Positions 1-8,809 of a stretch of DNA of 27,497 bases are shown here, one piece after another. Origin of the DNA: Dichomitus squalens LYAD-421 SS1 (Eukaryota; Basidiomycota; Agaricomycetes; Polyporales; Polyporaceae). The first letter of the stretch is position 1, and each line of letters begins with the position of its first letter. The stretch is taken from contig NW_006766925.1 in NCBI RefSeq assembly GCF_000275845.1, forward strand, positions 3,532-31,028, written 5' to 3'. Under the pieces are notes generated by a model, which did no database searches, was not told where the DNA came from, and worked only from the letters and a program-made list of their open reading frames with translations. A program made the position numbers and the translations under genes.

Positions 1-701
1 CGAGGTATGCAAACCTACTGGGAGTATCGGGGCCAGGGAGGTATCAAACCTCCCAACCCACGCGGTCTGAGTGATACGCGTCGGTTAGAGTTTCGGTTAG
101 GGTTCGGTTAGGGTTCGGTTAGGGTTCGGTTAGGGTTCGGGTTCGGGTTCGGTTAGGGTTTGGGTTTGGGTTAGGCACTGCTCACACCTCCTCCTCCCCC
201 AAGAAGGGAGGCCGTCTGTATTTATCGCGCGAACGAGGCTTTAGAGTGCCCGCCTGAGTGCTCCTGGCTCGGGGGACTCCCCGAGCGCAGCGAGGGAGGG
301 GAGGGAGCACGAATGGCGGGTCCTCTTCGCGCAGCCCCCATCAAGCGCCACAATGGTAACTTCGATCATCAAAAAGTGCGCGCTGATGCGCCAGCGTCGG
401 TGGTCTTCCGTGTCGCGCGTCCCCCACCCTCCTCGCCCGCTGCACCTGCACAATGCTCTCCGTCAGTTGGACAACGCTGTCTCCTCAATTGCGACCTCCT
501 CAGAGAAGGAAGTGTCCGCGTCTTCGAGCTCCTCAAAGTTTGCTCAAGTACAAACTCAGTCTGTGGCACTGTTCTAGCCATCAAAATCCGATGCGCCCAT
601 ACTGATGTCCCAGGCGAACAGCCAATCACCTGCGGGATTGGGAGGTCTGATACCTCCCTGGCCCGATATCCCAGAGGTTTGCATACCTCGTTGTAGGCTA
701 C
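1..701. mobile_element. TIR element of about 700 bp, non-autonomous DNA transposon, left tip cut by window
   Basis: Bases 1-58 match the reverse complement of 631-690 almost throughout, with a few single-base gaps, which gives terminal inverted repeats of nearly 60 bp. Each repeat contains small palindromes (AGGTATGCAAACCT and GGAGGTATCAAACCTCC). The right end continues as TTGTAGGCTAC to about 701; the matching left tip would lie just before base 1. The outer motif resembles the ends of the element at 2756-3007, so the two may be related. The interior holds a telomere-like array and no convincing transposase. The short open frames on both strands look like chance. The insertion abuts the truncated 5' side of the family B remnant. 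Confidence 0.7.
82..176 (+). repeat. telomere-like tandem array, units TTAGGGTTCGG and variants
   Basis: About eight imperfect units are visible. An 11-bp TTAGGGTTCGG period dominates, then GGGTTC and GGGTTT variants follow and the array ends in GGGTTAGG. TTAGGG is the usual telomere repeat of filamentous fungi. This array is mixed rather than pure, lies inside the inverted repeats of the 1-701 element, and runs G-rich toward the interior of the window. A left chromosome end would show CCCTAA on this strand, so it is not a simple left telomere. Confidence 0.8.
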
Positions 702-1500
702 TCTTGGAGGAAGCAGCGGTGGGGAGAGAGGACAAGCAGATGGCGGTGTTGCGCAAGCCGATCAACTGCATCCACAAGGATTTGACTTGGACTTGAAAAT
801 GGATGGCTGTCCGGCCGTACGACAGGTACTTTGAATACGCGGACTTGCTCGCGGCCCAGGCACTTACCAAGCAGGCCGCCGCATTCGTAGAACTCGTGCT
901 TTCGGAGTCCATCGACGGTACTGGCTCGCGGTACGACTTCACTGTTGCTTAGGTCGACGCGTGTCTCTCCAAGGCTGCGAACGAGTCCCCTATTCCCAAT
1001 GTATGCCTTGCGACCACTGGCCCTGCCGTCCAAGCCACAGGTCCCTCGCTCCGGTCGTGTGCATCTCCTACGGCGATCGGTATGGTGTCCCGGCGGTCGG
1101 TCCGAAGCCACCCAGTCCGCACCTGCGCCCTCGGCCTATAACTTGTACGCCCCGCATGTCGAGGCAGTGCGATCGCAGAACGCATACGCATATGTTACTC
1201 CTGGAACCGCCGCGCAGCCTTAGCGGACCTACCAGCCCGCGATTTTGGCGCATACAACGGCGATCATGGTGATGCCACTGCTGGCCAGTCGCCGCCTGCA
1301 ACCTAGGCATAATGCGATCTATGCTGCGGGGGACGTGCCTATTGCAAAGACATGTTCTGGTGCATACAAAGCGGTCGGGTGGGATGCTCAGATGTACGCG
1401 TTGCCTGGAGATGGGGTGTTCAGGTCTTTGGCTGGGGCAGGCGACACGGAGACAACAGGACCCCATCGCAGAGGCTGCGAGGCGGACGAAGCTAGTGTAG
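702..1500 (+). pseudogene. family B remnant (unrecognised protein), broken
   Basis: This stretch aligns by eye with 7880-8650: both contain GCCGATCAACT, a block encoding a LLAAQ-type segment followed by KQA, and the run GGCTGCGAACGAG. Relative to that copy the frame is broken, with in-frame stops near 793 (TGA) and 949 (TAG) and small indels. The 5' part equivalent to 7737-7880 is missing, replaced by the inverted-repeat element ending at about 701. A shared tail (GTACAGTAAAAGAG near 1510 and 8660) shows that the duplication runs beyond the coding part. The family is not recognised, and the boundaries are approximate. Confidence 0.55.
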
Positions 1501-1559
1501 ATTTAAGCATGTACAGTAAAAGAGTCAATGCAATATCTCACTTCGTTTCAGTCGGGGTA

Positions 1560-3600
1560 GTGAGAAAATTGGAGGCGGACGTGAATGACGTCGGATCTAG
1601 AGCGCCTTTGCACCTCGCTCGCTAACTTCTCTCGCTTTCCTCTGCAGGGTAGCCCTGCACTTGCTTGTTCCGCCACACACTCTCTGCCAAGCAACCGTCG
1701 ATCGCTGTGGAAAGTAACGGCTCTTTGCCATCCTCGATCGCACGACCGCCTTCCGTCGTTCATCACCAGCTGCAGATGGGAGTATGCTACACCCCTGCTC
1801 CCCCGGCCCCGAGGCCGACTACGTCCTCTTCGACCGCGCCAGTAACGTCAAACCTACATCATCCCGAGGCTGAGAACTAGCTGCTGCGGGTTTCGTACTC
1901 ATGTAGATCATTTTCTTTACCCCTCGCCGAAGAAGGGAGCTCGGTAGGCCAGCTAGCGGCAGGCTACCTCTGCCACGCATGGTCCTACATCCCCAATTCT
2001 TCAAGACGCGTTTCCATCCTCACATACTTATCGTGCTCCGTGCTGCTTCTCGAGCTGCCTCACTGTAGCGTCGTGGCGAGGTTTGATCTCATTGGAACCG
2101 AGCGGTTCAGCGACCTTGACCTTGGTGAGTGCCCATGTGTCCACGCCTTCCCCGCACTTTGTGAGCTCGATTTGTCTATCTGCCTCTCTTCCTTGTCATC
2201 CCCACCGTGCCTGGATGCAATGTCCGTCCGTCATCAGTCACTGCTCACATTATCTTTACAGATCTCGATATCGACTTTCGCAGGGAAGTCCAGGACATGT
2301 CGTACCTCGAGAACCTGCTCACCCGGCAGTCTTACGTCATACACAACGCTCGACATGGCGATCTGCTCGTGTTTTGAGTGCTGCACCCTTGTGGAATCGG
2401 AGTCCGTTGCCGTCGAGGTGTGTACCCGTCGTCACCCCCCACCATGCTATGCGTCTCAATGTCTCTTATTCCCCTGGATCCGACCGACCCGTCCCCTATG
2501 CGTGACGCTGTAGGACAATGCGTCAACGCTCTGCGCCATGCGCGTCATTGAGATCTTCGTCCCTCCTCATGTCAAGGCCAGCTCCCCGACACGATCGACG
2601 CTTTGTCCACACCCGCGTCGGAGCACCTGAACACGTACCTGTCCATGATGGCTGCCACAGGGTCTGTACGCGGGCTGTGCGCGGACGTGCAGGAGCGGTA
2701 AGCTGACGCCAAGAAGGCCGGGACATGGAGGAAAGGAAGCAGCGGAGGAGGGCGAGTAGCCTACAACGGCGGTTATAACCCGAAGGGAAATCTGGCCTTG
2801 ACGAGTTTTAGAACAGTCGTGCACGGTGGGAATAGGGCGGGAAAGGAACCCGAGCGGTACGACGCTGGCGATGGAAGAGCCACCCCGGATGTGTGCACAG
2901 ACAACTCCGGACAGGCACGGTTGGCATCACGTGGAAGGGGAAAGGGAGGTTTTAAACCAGCATGGCCCGATTTCCCTTCGGGTTATAACCACCGTTGTAG
3001 TCTCTACGGAGGGCGAGGAACAGTGCGCATGCGCATGAGGCATGGCAAGGAAGCTACGGGTGCAATACGGGAATCGACTTCGAGGGGTCGAACGACGGTG
3101 TAGGTGAATTTTATGTGGGCGCTGTTAGTGTCGTGCGCAATCCTGAGTCGAATCGCAGTACGCTCTTCACATGGTGCATCGAAGACGTCGCAGGACCGGC
3201 AGATGACGGACTCAGCTCGGGTTGGCTGCGATAGATCTATCTCAACTTCCCTTCTGTGTGCACGAGCCACTTCCCCGGTTGCGTCTAAGTCTCACGCGTT
3301 CGAGTTACATCGGCATTTCGGGTCGCCAGTAGACTCCGAGTCAGGGATCGGGTGGTTTGGTTTCGTCGCTGTGCCTCGCCTTCTCGCGGCCTAAATGCGA
3401 GGGGAGTTTCCATACGCCTTGAGGCTGCGCCTGCTGAACTTCCGCAGACTCTCGTTCCTAGAAAACGGCGAAATGTTGCCCACCAAAAATTTTGTATTAC
3501 AGGCATTGCCTTGGCATTTCCGACCGTCACTCTCGACCTCGCGCTCATCATCCTGTACCAGTCGTTTTCGGCGTGCTTGTGCTCATAACTTCCCCAATCG
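1560..3600 (+). pseudogene. family A remnant, interrupted by a MITE at 2756-3007
   Basis: This is a decayed copy of the plus-strand family found in every module. Recognisable blocks are the GACGCGTTTCCATC region near 2006 (repeated near 8836), an exon-like block at 2262-2420 whose translation contains MSYLENLLTRQS and ARHGDLLVF before a stop, and a block near 2640-2700 translating to MMAATGSVRGLCADVQER. The 3' end at 3480-3590 encodes a hydrophobic segment (TLDLALIILY) that is equivalent to blocks near 15200, 19900 and 23800. Stops and frameshifts separate the blocks. I do not recognise the protein. Confidence 0.5.
2756..3007. mobile_element. 252-bp MITE with about 45-bp TIRs and 9-bp target-site duplication
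   Basis: Bases 2756-2797 match the reverse complement of about 2963-3007, with a few mismatches near the tip. Both termini start GTAG and then reach CTACAACGG, GGTTATAACC and GAAGGGAAATC. The 9-bp sequence GGAGGGCGA occurs directly outside each end, at 2747-2755 and 3008-3016. The empty site can be inferred from the paralogous family A sequence near 9500-9550, where similar flanks run together without the insert. A 9-bp duplication suggests a Mutator-like (MULE) source; hAT elements usually make 8 bp. The element has no coding capacity. Confidence 0.85.
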
Positions 3601-4097
3601 ACATGATCTGTGTCATCGTGCTATGAGGAGCATGTAGATGGTTGGATAATTGCGGGGACGAATATCGGCGTGGTCCGGATAACAGAACTGCAACTCGCCT
3701 TCCCGTCGCACTGGGAGACATCCAGTCGAGACGTTAGCGTCAGGCCTTATCGCGAGGCAGCGTGAACATGTTGGATACCTAGCACGGGTCGGATGTCCTG
3801 AACGGGAGCGGGAGAGTGAGATAGACACCGAACAGTTTGTAGGTGACGGACACTGCTGTGACTATCGGAGCCGACGTTTATGGCAGTTATCTTGACTCTT
3901 CGGACTAGAAGATAATTGCACGAGACGGAGCAGAGCCGTCTTGTTGTTCATCGCGCCTGGCGGCTTCGTCCACATACAAAGCGAATATATAGTAGGAGAA
4001 CGAGCACTCCCGTCTGCGAGCAATGTGATGGTCCAAGATAATTTCAGAAGCCACACATGGATGCACAATCGAAGACAAGTCTGCCAAACGTCCGCGC
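3600..4097. other. 3' flank of DUF6533 copy 1, no gene seen
   Basis: This is the spacer between the end of the family A remnant and the DUF6533 stop codon. It aligns by eye with 15330-15793 downstream of copy 3 (GATGGTTGGATAAT versus GATGGTTAGGATG, GAGATAGACACCGA versus GAGATGGACACCGA, ACGAGACGGAGCAGA in both). It is therefore part of the duplicated module and may carry the 3' untranslated region. The open frames here are short and not conserved between copies. Confidence 0.6.
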
Positions 4098-5734
4098 CTA
4101 CGACGTATCTTCGACCTCGTTCTCTTCATTGCCATCTTCATGGAGCGAGAGCTGGGCGCCCAAGGACCCAATGAAGCGGCTCGTGTTCCTCGACGTCTGC
4201 GGTTGGAATTCCAGTTCCCCGAGTGAGACGGACCGAGAAGAACCTGCCAGTTTGCGCTGGGTCCTCTGCAGGTCAATCAGGAATCTCGACGTGATGATGG
4301 CGGTCAAGCTAGACACAGTATCACAGTGAGAAATTGGCAGGGAAGCAACGCGGACGTACGGTTCCTCGAGAATAGCGATGACACTTGTCAATGAAGCTGT
4401 ACCGCTCTCAGCGACCTGGAAAATGTCAACAAGATACCGTCATACTAAAGTGCGGCTCACCCTAGTCAGAGTAAATGCCATATGGAGAACACTCAGAGTG
4501 AGCAATGCTCTTGTAACTCCTGGTAAGATCATTGGCTGCCCTTGACACGAGTGGGTATACTCACAAGAAATAGATTGTCCCTGTGATACGAGAGTGATTC
4601 AATGATAAATGCGTCACGCTCAAATGGAGGCCTGCATTTACGCACCATCCAGGAGAAGAATGTTTGCGAAGGTTTCCTTACCAAGGCTACGGAGAGACAG
4701 CCTGACAGTCTCATATGTTCGGTACCAGGTAACGCAGAGAACCACTAGATCAGAAGCAATCAAAGAAGATCGCGCCGCCACCATCACTGTGATGTCTCGC
4801 CTCAGAACGTGCCTCTGCGGAACATAATCTTGTGAAATATCCGCTTACGTCTGCGATCTGCAACGTTAGATATCACATTAAAGCAGTGTCGCAGTGAACT
4901 TACTTCAGAGTTGTGCTCGCCGATATTGAATGCAAGGGTATTATGCCCAGTTGCGGATCGTCGACAACTGAAAATCTGTACAAGTTGGACTTTGGGAATA
5001 CAATTTGATGCTGGTTGGGCATGGCCAATTCAGATTACGCACCCACATATTCGTGGCGATGGGCACCGAAGAAAGTGCGAAAACAGTCGCTGAAACAGGC
5101 CATCGATAAGGGTTGGGACATAAAGCATACGACCTGAGTGCTGAAAATGCTGCATGACAAAGAGGCTGTCAGAGCTGCCAATTCGCGTGGAGCATAGAGC
5201 GGTCACGTACCAGCCCATGGGAGATACTGCAAGGCCCTCAATACAGCATAAGCAACATAATCCGAAAATACACTGCGCATGCGTCAGAACCGTCGCACAA
5301 TTCAGGACCTGTCGAGAACACTGTATACCTCTGACACATTGTCAAGCATTCATCCACACATGCTAGAGGTAGAAAGACATACCTCCACAGACAAAAGGGG
5401 TGGGACCACATTCACTATTTGTGCAGCGAGAGTGACGTATCGGTTTAGGAGAAAGAGAATTGTCGCTCCGGACAGGCGGCCCCCCATCCAGAAGAGTGTG
5501 ACCTCGTAGCTGAATGTGAGGATGTAGTCGTAAACCAATAGTGCTGCGAATGAGGACACATTCCGCTTGTGAGTACATGCACGGCCTTGATTGCCTTCAT
5601 GAGGAACGAACCAATGGCGGCCGCTATCCAATACTCTGTGAAGCTAGACGGAAGTGTAGTAGTTACATGAGGTGCAGGGGCTACAGCACTTACAAGACCT
5701 CGAATATGGCCTCAGCCTCTGAGTTGTCTGCCAT
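4098..5734 (-). CDS. DUF6533 seven-helix membrane protein, copy 1 (13 exons, 321 aa)
   Basis: Exons in transcript order: 5694-5734, 5612-5643, 5383-5543, 5329-5330, 5211-5272, 5043-5149, 4904-4989, 4849-4850, 4646-4786, 4565-4580, 4461-4509, 4360-4415, 4098-4308. Together they make 966 nt with no internal stop. The start ATG opens MADNSE, as in the other copies. Residues 25-60 carry the DUF6533 signature (ALLVYDYILTF, EVTLFW, FLLNRY). About seven hydrophobic segments follow, including LQYLPWAAFSALRSYAL, LIASDLVVLCVTWY and the ILLLDGTIYF region, and then an acidic tail (RNTSRFIGSLGAQLS) that is probably cytosolic. The family is a fungal heptahelical, GPCR-like group of unknown function. All splice sites are GT-AG. 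The two 2-nt exons are forced by the reading frame. The exon model is an inference without transcript data. Confidence 0.9.
4849..4850 (-). other. predicted 2-nt micro-exon AC (exon 8, copy 1)
   Basis: It lies between a 53-bp intron (4851-4903, ends GCAG) and a 62-bp intron (4787-4848, GTAAGC to CACAG). It joins AA|AC|TG to give AAA CTG (KL) and continue into VAARSSLIASD. Confidence 0.7.
5329..5330 (-). other. predicted 2-nt micro-exon AG (exon 4, copy 1)
   Basis: It lies between a 52-bp intron (5331-5382, GTATGT..., branch-like CTTGAC, GTCAG) and a 56-bp intron (5273-5328, GTATAC..., CTGAC, GCGCAG). AG plus the first T of exon 5 makes the serine codon in VE-S-VFSDY. Confidence 0.75.
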
Positions 5735-6600
5735 ATTGAAGCTGTGAAGTGGCAGCGCAGAGGTATCGTGAAGGGCTGGGAAGAAAGTATCGCTTGGGTG
5801 GTTCACGCTCCAACGCCTATTTACCCACATACTCAACCACACACGGATCTCTAGCTATCTACCGATGAGGTTCATCTTCAGAAGAAACTATCAGCGACCT
5901 GTCGCAACCGTCCGATACTAGCACAGAGAGTACATGCTGCCTCGTGCTTGATATATCCCTCGTTCTGTATGGTGAAAAGACAGCTGTATAAGGGTGTGAT
6001 TGAGTAACGGGATCCACACAGCCGGGAACTGAGGCGATGAACACCATGCTCACGTCGCCAACACTGCCCCAGCGATTGAATCTGACAGAGTATCAGGAGA
6101 AGAGCTTCCATTGACTGATATCTAATACGAGTCAAAGAGAAAGTGGAAACGCGTAGTACATTGTATCAGCGATGTGCAGATGGAAGTGAAGGGCAGCTGA
6201 ACACGAACATCGCATACCGGAGATGAGTAGAGCAGGACAGGCCGACGCCCTGTTATGATCATGGCTTGATCACTTTCGATAGGATCCTGGAGCTGCTCAC
6301 TTCAACAAATAGCGGAAGAAACATCATGCCAAATTCTGTCCAACGAGCCGCGTCTGCGGCTGCATCGCAGTTGCGAATGTTGTCTGATCGGCGACCATAC
6401 AGGCATCTCCATGCGATGACATTGAAGGCGAGCTCGGCATATACGTAGCATGGTATCGCCGACTCCGATTGGACCTGGGCCTGCGGGCAAATCTTTCATA
6501 CAGTACTTGGGATCCGAGTCGGCCACGCGATGATTTGTTAGTAGGAGGACGAATGGTGGGGGGAGCCCCGTCGATTTCATGGCATCGACTCGGCGCTCCT
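5735..6600. other. 5' region between divergent DUF6533 copy 1 and family A
   Basis: No gene is supported here. The first 300 bp upstream of the ATG align by eye with 17431-17740 upstream of copy 3: CGCCTATTTA, ACCGATGAG, CTTGATATATC and CGGGATCCACR occur in the same order. The stretch lies between a minus-strand DUF6533 start and a plus-strand family A start, so it may hold divergent promoters. Confidence 0.55.
5815..5826 (-). promoter_or_regulatory. TATA-like box of DUF6533 copy 1
   Basis: On the minus strand this reads GGGTAAATAGGC, about 85 bp upstream of the ATG. The equivalent place in copy 3 reads GGATAAATAGGC. Confidence 0.5.
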
Positions 6601-6617
6601 GCTGAATTGGATTCGTC

Positions 6618-6640
6618 ACGTCTCACGTGGCATGTGACAC
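6618..6640 (+). promoter_or_regulatory. CACGTG/CATGTGAC motif upstream of family A copy
   Basis: The segment contains TCACGTGGCATGTGACA, an E-box followed closely by a near-palindromic partner. Very similar sequence, followed by the same TTGCGCGTCTGA, occurs near 18611. Related forms occur near 22956, and weaker ones near 13602 and 26883. Its place just before a family A start (ATG near 6751) suggests an inherited promoter element. Confidence 0.5.
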
Positions 6641-7736
6641 ATTGCGCGTCTGATTGGCAGCTGCGACTCGGACGTTCTCTTCTTCCTTCCTCCTCTCGGC
6701 CGACCCTTGGCTTGGGATCTGCGCGACACAGACTTGTGCGGAGAAGGATGCAATGAACAACCTTGGCCTTGTTCTCGACGGCGAACTGCTTTTCCCCACG
6801 GGATACCTCGACACACCTAGCCCCAGGACCCCCCTACGACAAGACTGTGAGCCTCTTTGACCTCCTCAGCGAGATAGATCTCAGCGCCAACTACTCAATG
6901 CTCAAGCAGGTCATGCGGAAATTCACTACTGGCGGTTTATGGGTATGTGCATGCGCAAATTGCTTGTATTCGGGCAGCCCTCGCTGACCAAGGAGCCCGG
7001 TAACTAGCGGCCATCCACCGTCGCGGCGCGCGACCGCACATTAGGCGTACTTCATAGTATGTCCCCGTTCCTATGCTATCCGTCCCCGTCACGATACACC
7101 TCGAGCTGCCTCCCCCTGGAACTACACGTGGCGCATTTGGTGAGTCGTTCCACGCCTTCCTTGTGTTCTGTGTATCGCATGCCTGACCGTCTCTTCTTCT
7201 CTTCTCCACCCTGCACGATTAATGGATTATCCTCGCGTCGTCAGCCACATCGCTCAGACCATTACTATGGACTTCTCTTTCGACGTCTACACCGGAGTCA
7301 AGGCCCTGTCATCCCTCAAGAACCTGTTCCTCTGGTATCGTACACAACGCCGAGCATGGCCATGTGCTCGCTTGTTGGGGACTTGATCCTCTTCGGCTTT
7401 GAGTCAAGGTGCGTCCCCATTGTCTCTCCCCCATCTCGCATATCTCCATGTCACCCTCCGTTCGCGTCAGACCATCGCCTGCCCCTCGTTCTATGCCATA
7501 CATAGACCAAGTGTCCATGCTCCACCTCGCGCGCGTCATTCACTGACTACCATAGGCTGCATCTTAGTCCCATCCTCGAGTCAACGCGTCCAACAAGCCC
7601 TTGTCGTGGTGTCCAAACACCCAGACGCTCGTGATGTTGGCTGCAGGGCCGATACGGAGGCTGCGAGCAGAGCACGGGATGTGTAGAAGCGGTTGACGGA
7701 CGCGCGGGAGGACTCAGAAACCGCGGTGTTGAGGAC
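6640..7736 (+). pseudogene. family A copy, 5' and middle parts, frameshifted
   Basis: A candidate start at 6751 reads MNNLGLVLDGELLFPTGYLD, then shifts frame within a run of C near 6832. The continuation encodes YDKTVSLFDLLSEIDLSANY and a block ending TTGGLW at a possible donor (GTATGTGC). A later exon-like block at 7271-7350 reads MDFSFDVYTGVKALSSLKNL and matches equivalents near 2262, 14230 and 19010. Another block near 7560-7690 matches 19270-19350. Several stops interrupt any joined frame, although undetected introns could explain some of them. The protein is unrecognised. The middle of this copy lines up with 18790-19350 over several hundred bases. Confidence 0.45.
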
Positions 7737-8399
7737 ATGGCGCAGGAGGAGGTGAGAAGAGCAACACTCAGGTCCATTATCACGGACGAACCTTGCGCTC
7801 ACCCAACAGATGTACTTCCATGGGAGTCCTTGTATCGGTCACCATACACTGCGCATGCGCCTGCGTCGCAGACTTTCGTCGAGAGGGTGAAGTTGTTCCG
7901 CACGCCGATCAACTACATCAACGGGGACTCAGGCTCGAGAACGGACGTGGACGACCCGGCGGTTTGCACGTACAGGCTGTCCAGGTTGGACGACAAGTAC
8001 CCCGAGTACGTGGAATTGCTCGCGGCCCAGACCGTCATCAAGCAGGCCGTCGCGTTCCACAGGCTCGTGCCTTTCGAGTACATCGGTGCTACTGGTTCGC
8101 CCTACAACTTCGCTCTGGGTCCGGTTTGCCTCCTGGAGGCTGCGAACGAGGGTCTGACTCGCAATACAGCCCTTGCCATCGCCGGTCCTGCCGTCCCAGC
8201 CACGGCCGCCCTCACTCCGGTCCTGCGGATCCCTCATAGCGATGGGTATAGTGCTCAGTACGGTGTCCCAGCGCTCTGCCCAAATTCGCTCAACGTGAAC
8301 CTGCGCCCTCGACTACGACTTGTACGTCCCGCATGTCCAGGCAGTGCCATGACGGAACACGGGCCCATATGCCCCTCACCGGCCCGCTGCGTAGCCTGA
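7737..8399 (+). CDS. family B hypothetical protein, 220-codon open frame
   Basis: This is the longest plausible plus-strand frame outside the DUF6533 genes. Codon usage looks protein-like in the middle (FVERVKLFRTPINYINGDSG, then RLDDKYPEYVELLAAQ and a PFEYIGATGSPYNF segment). I recognise no domain, signal peptide or membrane helix. The related sequence at 702-1500 keeps the same blocks with stops. Similarity between the two continues past this stop to about 8700, in another frame (YDLYVPHVQAV here, YNLYAPHVEAV in the other copy). The last third of this frame may therefore be a frameshifted or wrongly spliced extension. It could be a surviving gene or a recent pseudogene. Confidence 0.4.
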   Translation: MAQEEVRRATLRSIITDEPCAHPTDVLPWESLYRSPYTAHAPASQTFVERVKLFRTPINYINGDSGSRTDVDDPAVCTYRLSRLDDKYPEYVELLAAQTVIKQAVAFHRLVPFEYIGATGSPYNFALGPVCLLEAANEGLTRNTALAIAGPAVPATAALTPVLRIPHSDGYSAQYGVPALCPNSLNVNLRPRLRLVRPACPGSAMTEHGPICPSPARCVA

Positions 8400-8800
8400 G
8401 CCGACTTATCAGCCCGCGGTTTCGACGCATATAACAACGATCACGGTGGTGCCGCTGCTGGCCGGGCGCTGCGTATGACCTAGCGTCGCTTCTGAAGGCG
8501 GCATGCGCTTCAGGTCGCTGGAGATGTCGAAGGTGCCTTTCGATCGGTTGGTGCGGAGAGCGCAGTTGTGTGGTACGCTGGTACGCATCGCCTCGGATAC
8601 AACGGACACCGTCTTAGAGGCAGCGAGGCGGCCAAAGCCAGTGAAAATTCAAGCACGTACAGTAAAAGAGACAATGAGATATGTCATTGCTTTGCAGTCG
8701 AGATAATCCTTTGATACGGAAGTTGCGCAGAGGCACGAGGCGGAACTAGAGCGCCTATGAGACTCGCGAGTTGCGGGCCATCGGCCGAAATGTACCACTC
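8400..8800 (+). pseudogene. 3' tail of family B copy 2
   Basis: It aligns by eye with 1200-1610: CCCGCGATTTTGGCGCATA versus CCCGCGGTTTCGACGCATA, GTACAGTAAAAGAG in both, and CTAGAGCGCCT in both. No open frame spans it. It looks like the decayed C-terminal coding part plus the 3' flank. Confidence 0.45.
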
Positions 8801-8809
8801 TCGCTGCCC

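Noticed and set aside
574..942. Minus-strand frame over the right inverted repeat
   Set aside because: It spans the junction of the TIR element and the family B remnant, which are unrelated sequences, so it is a chance frame.
5350..5631. Reading the first DUF6533 exons as one uninterrupted frame (starting inside exon 2)
   Set aside because: It skips the conserved MADNSE start and reads through the 52-bp intron after SVE. The same reading in the other copies gives unrelated residues, whereas the spliced model is conserved.
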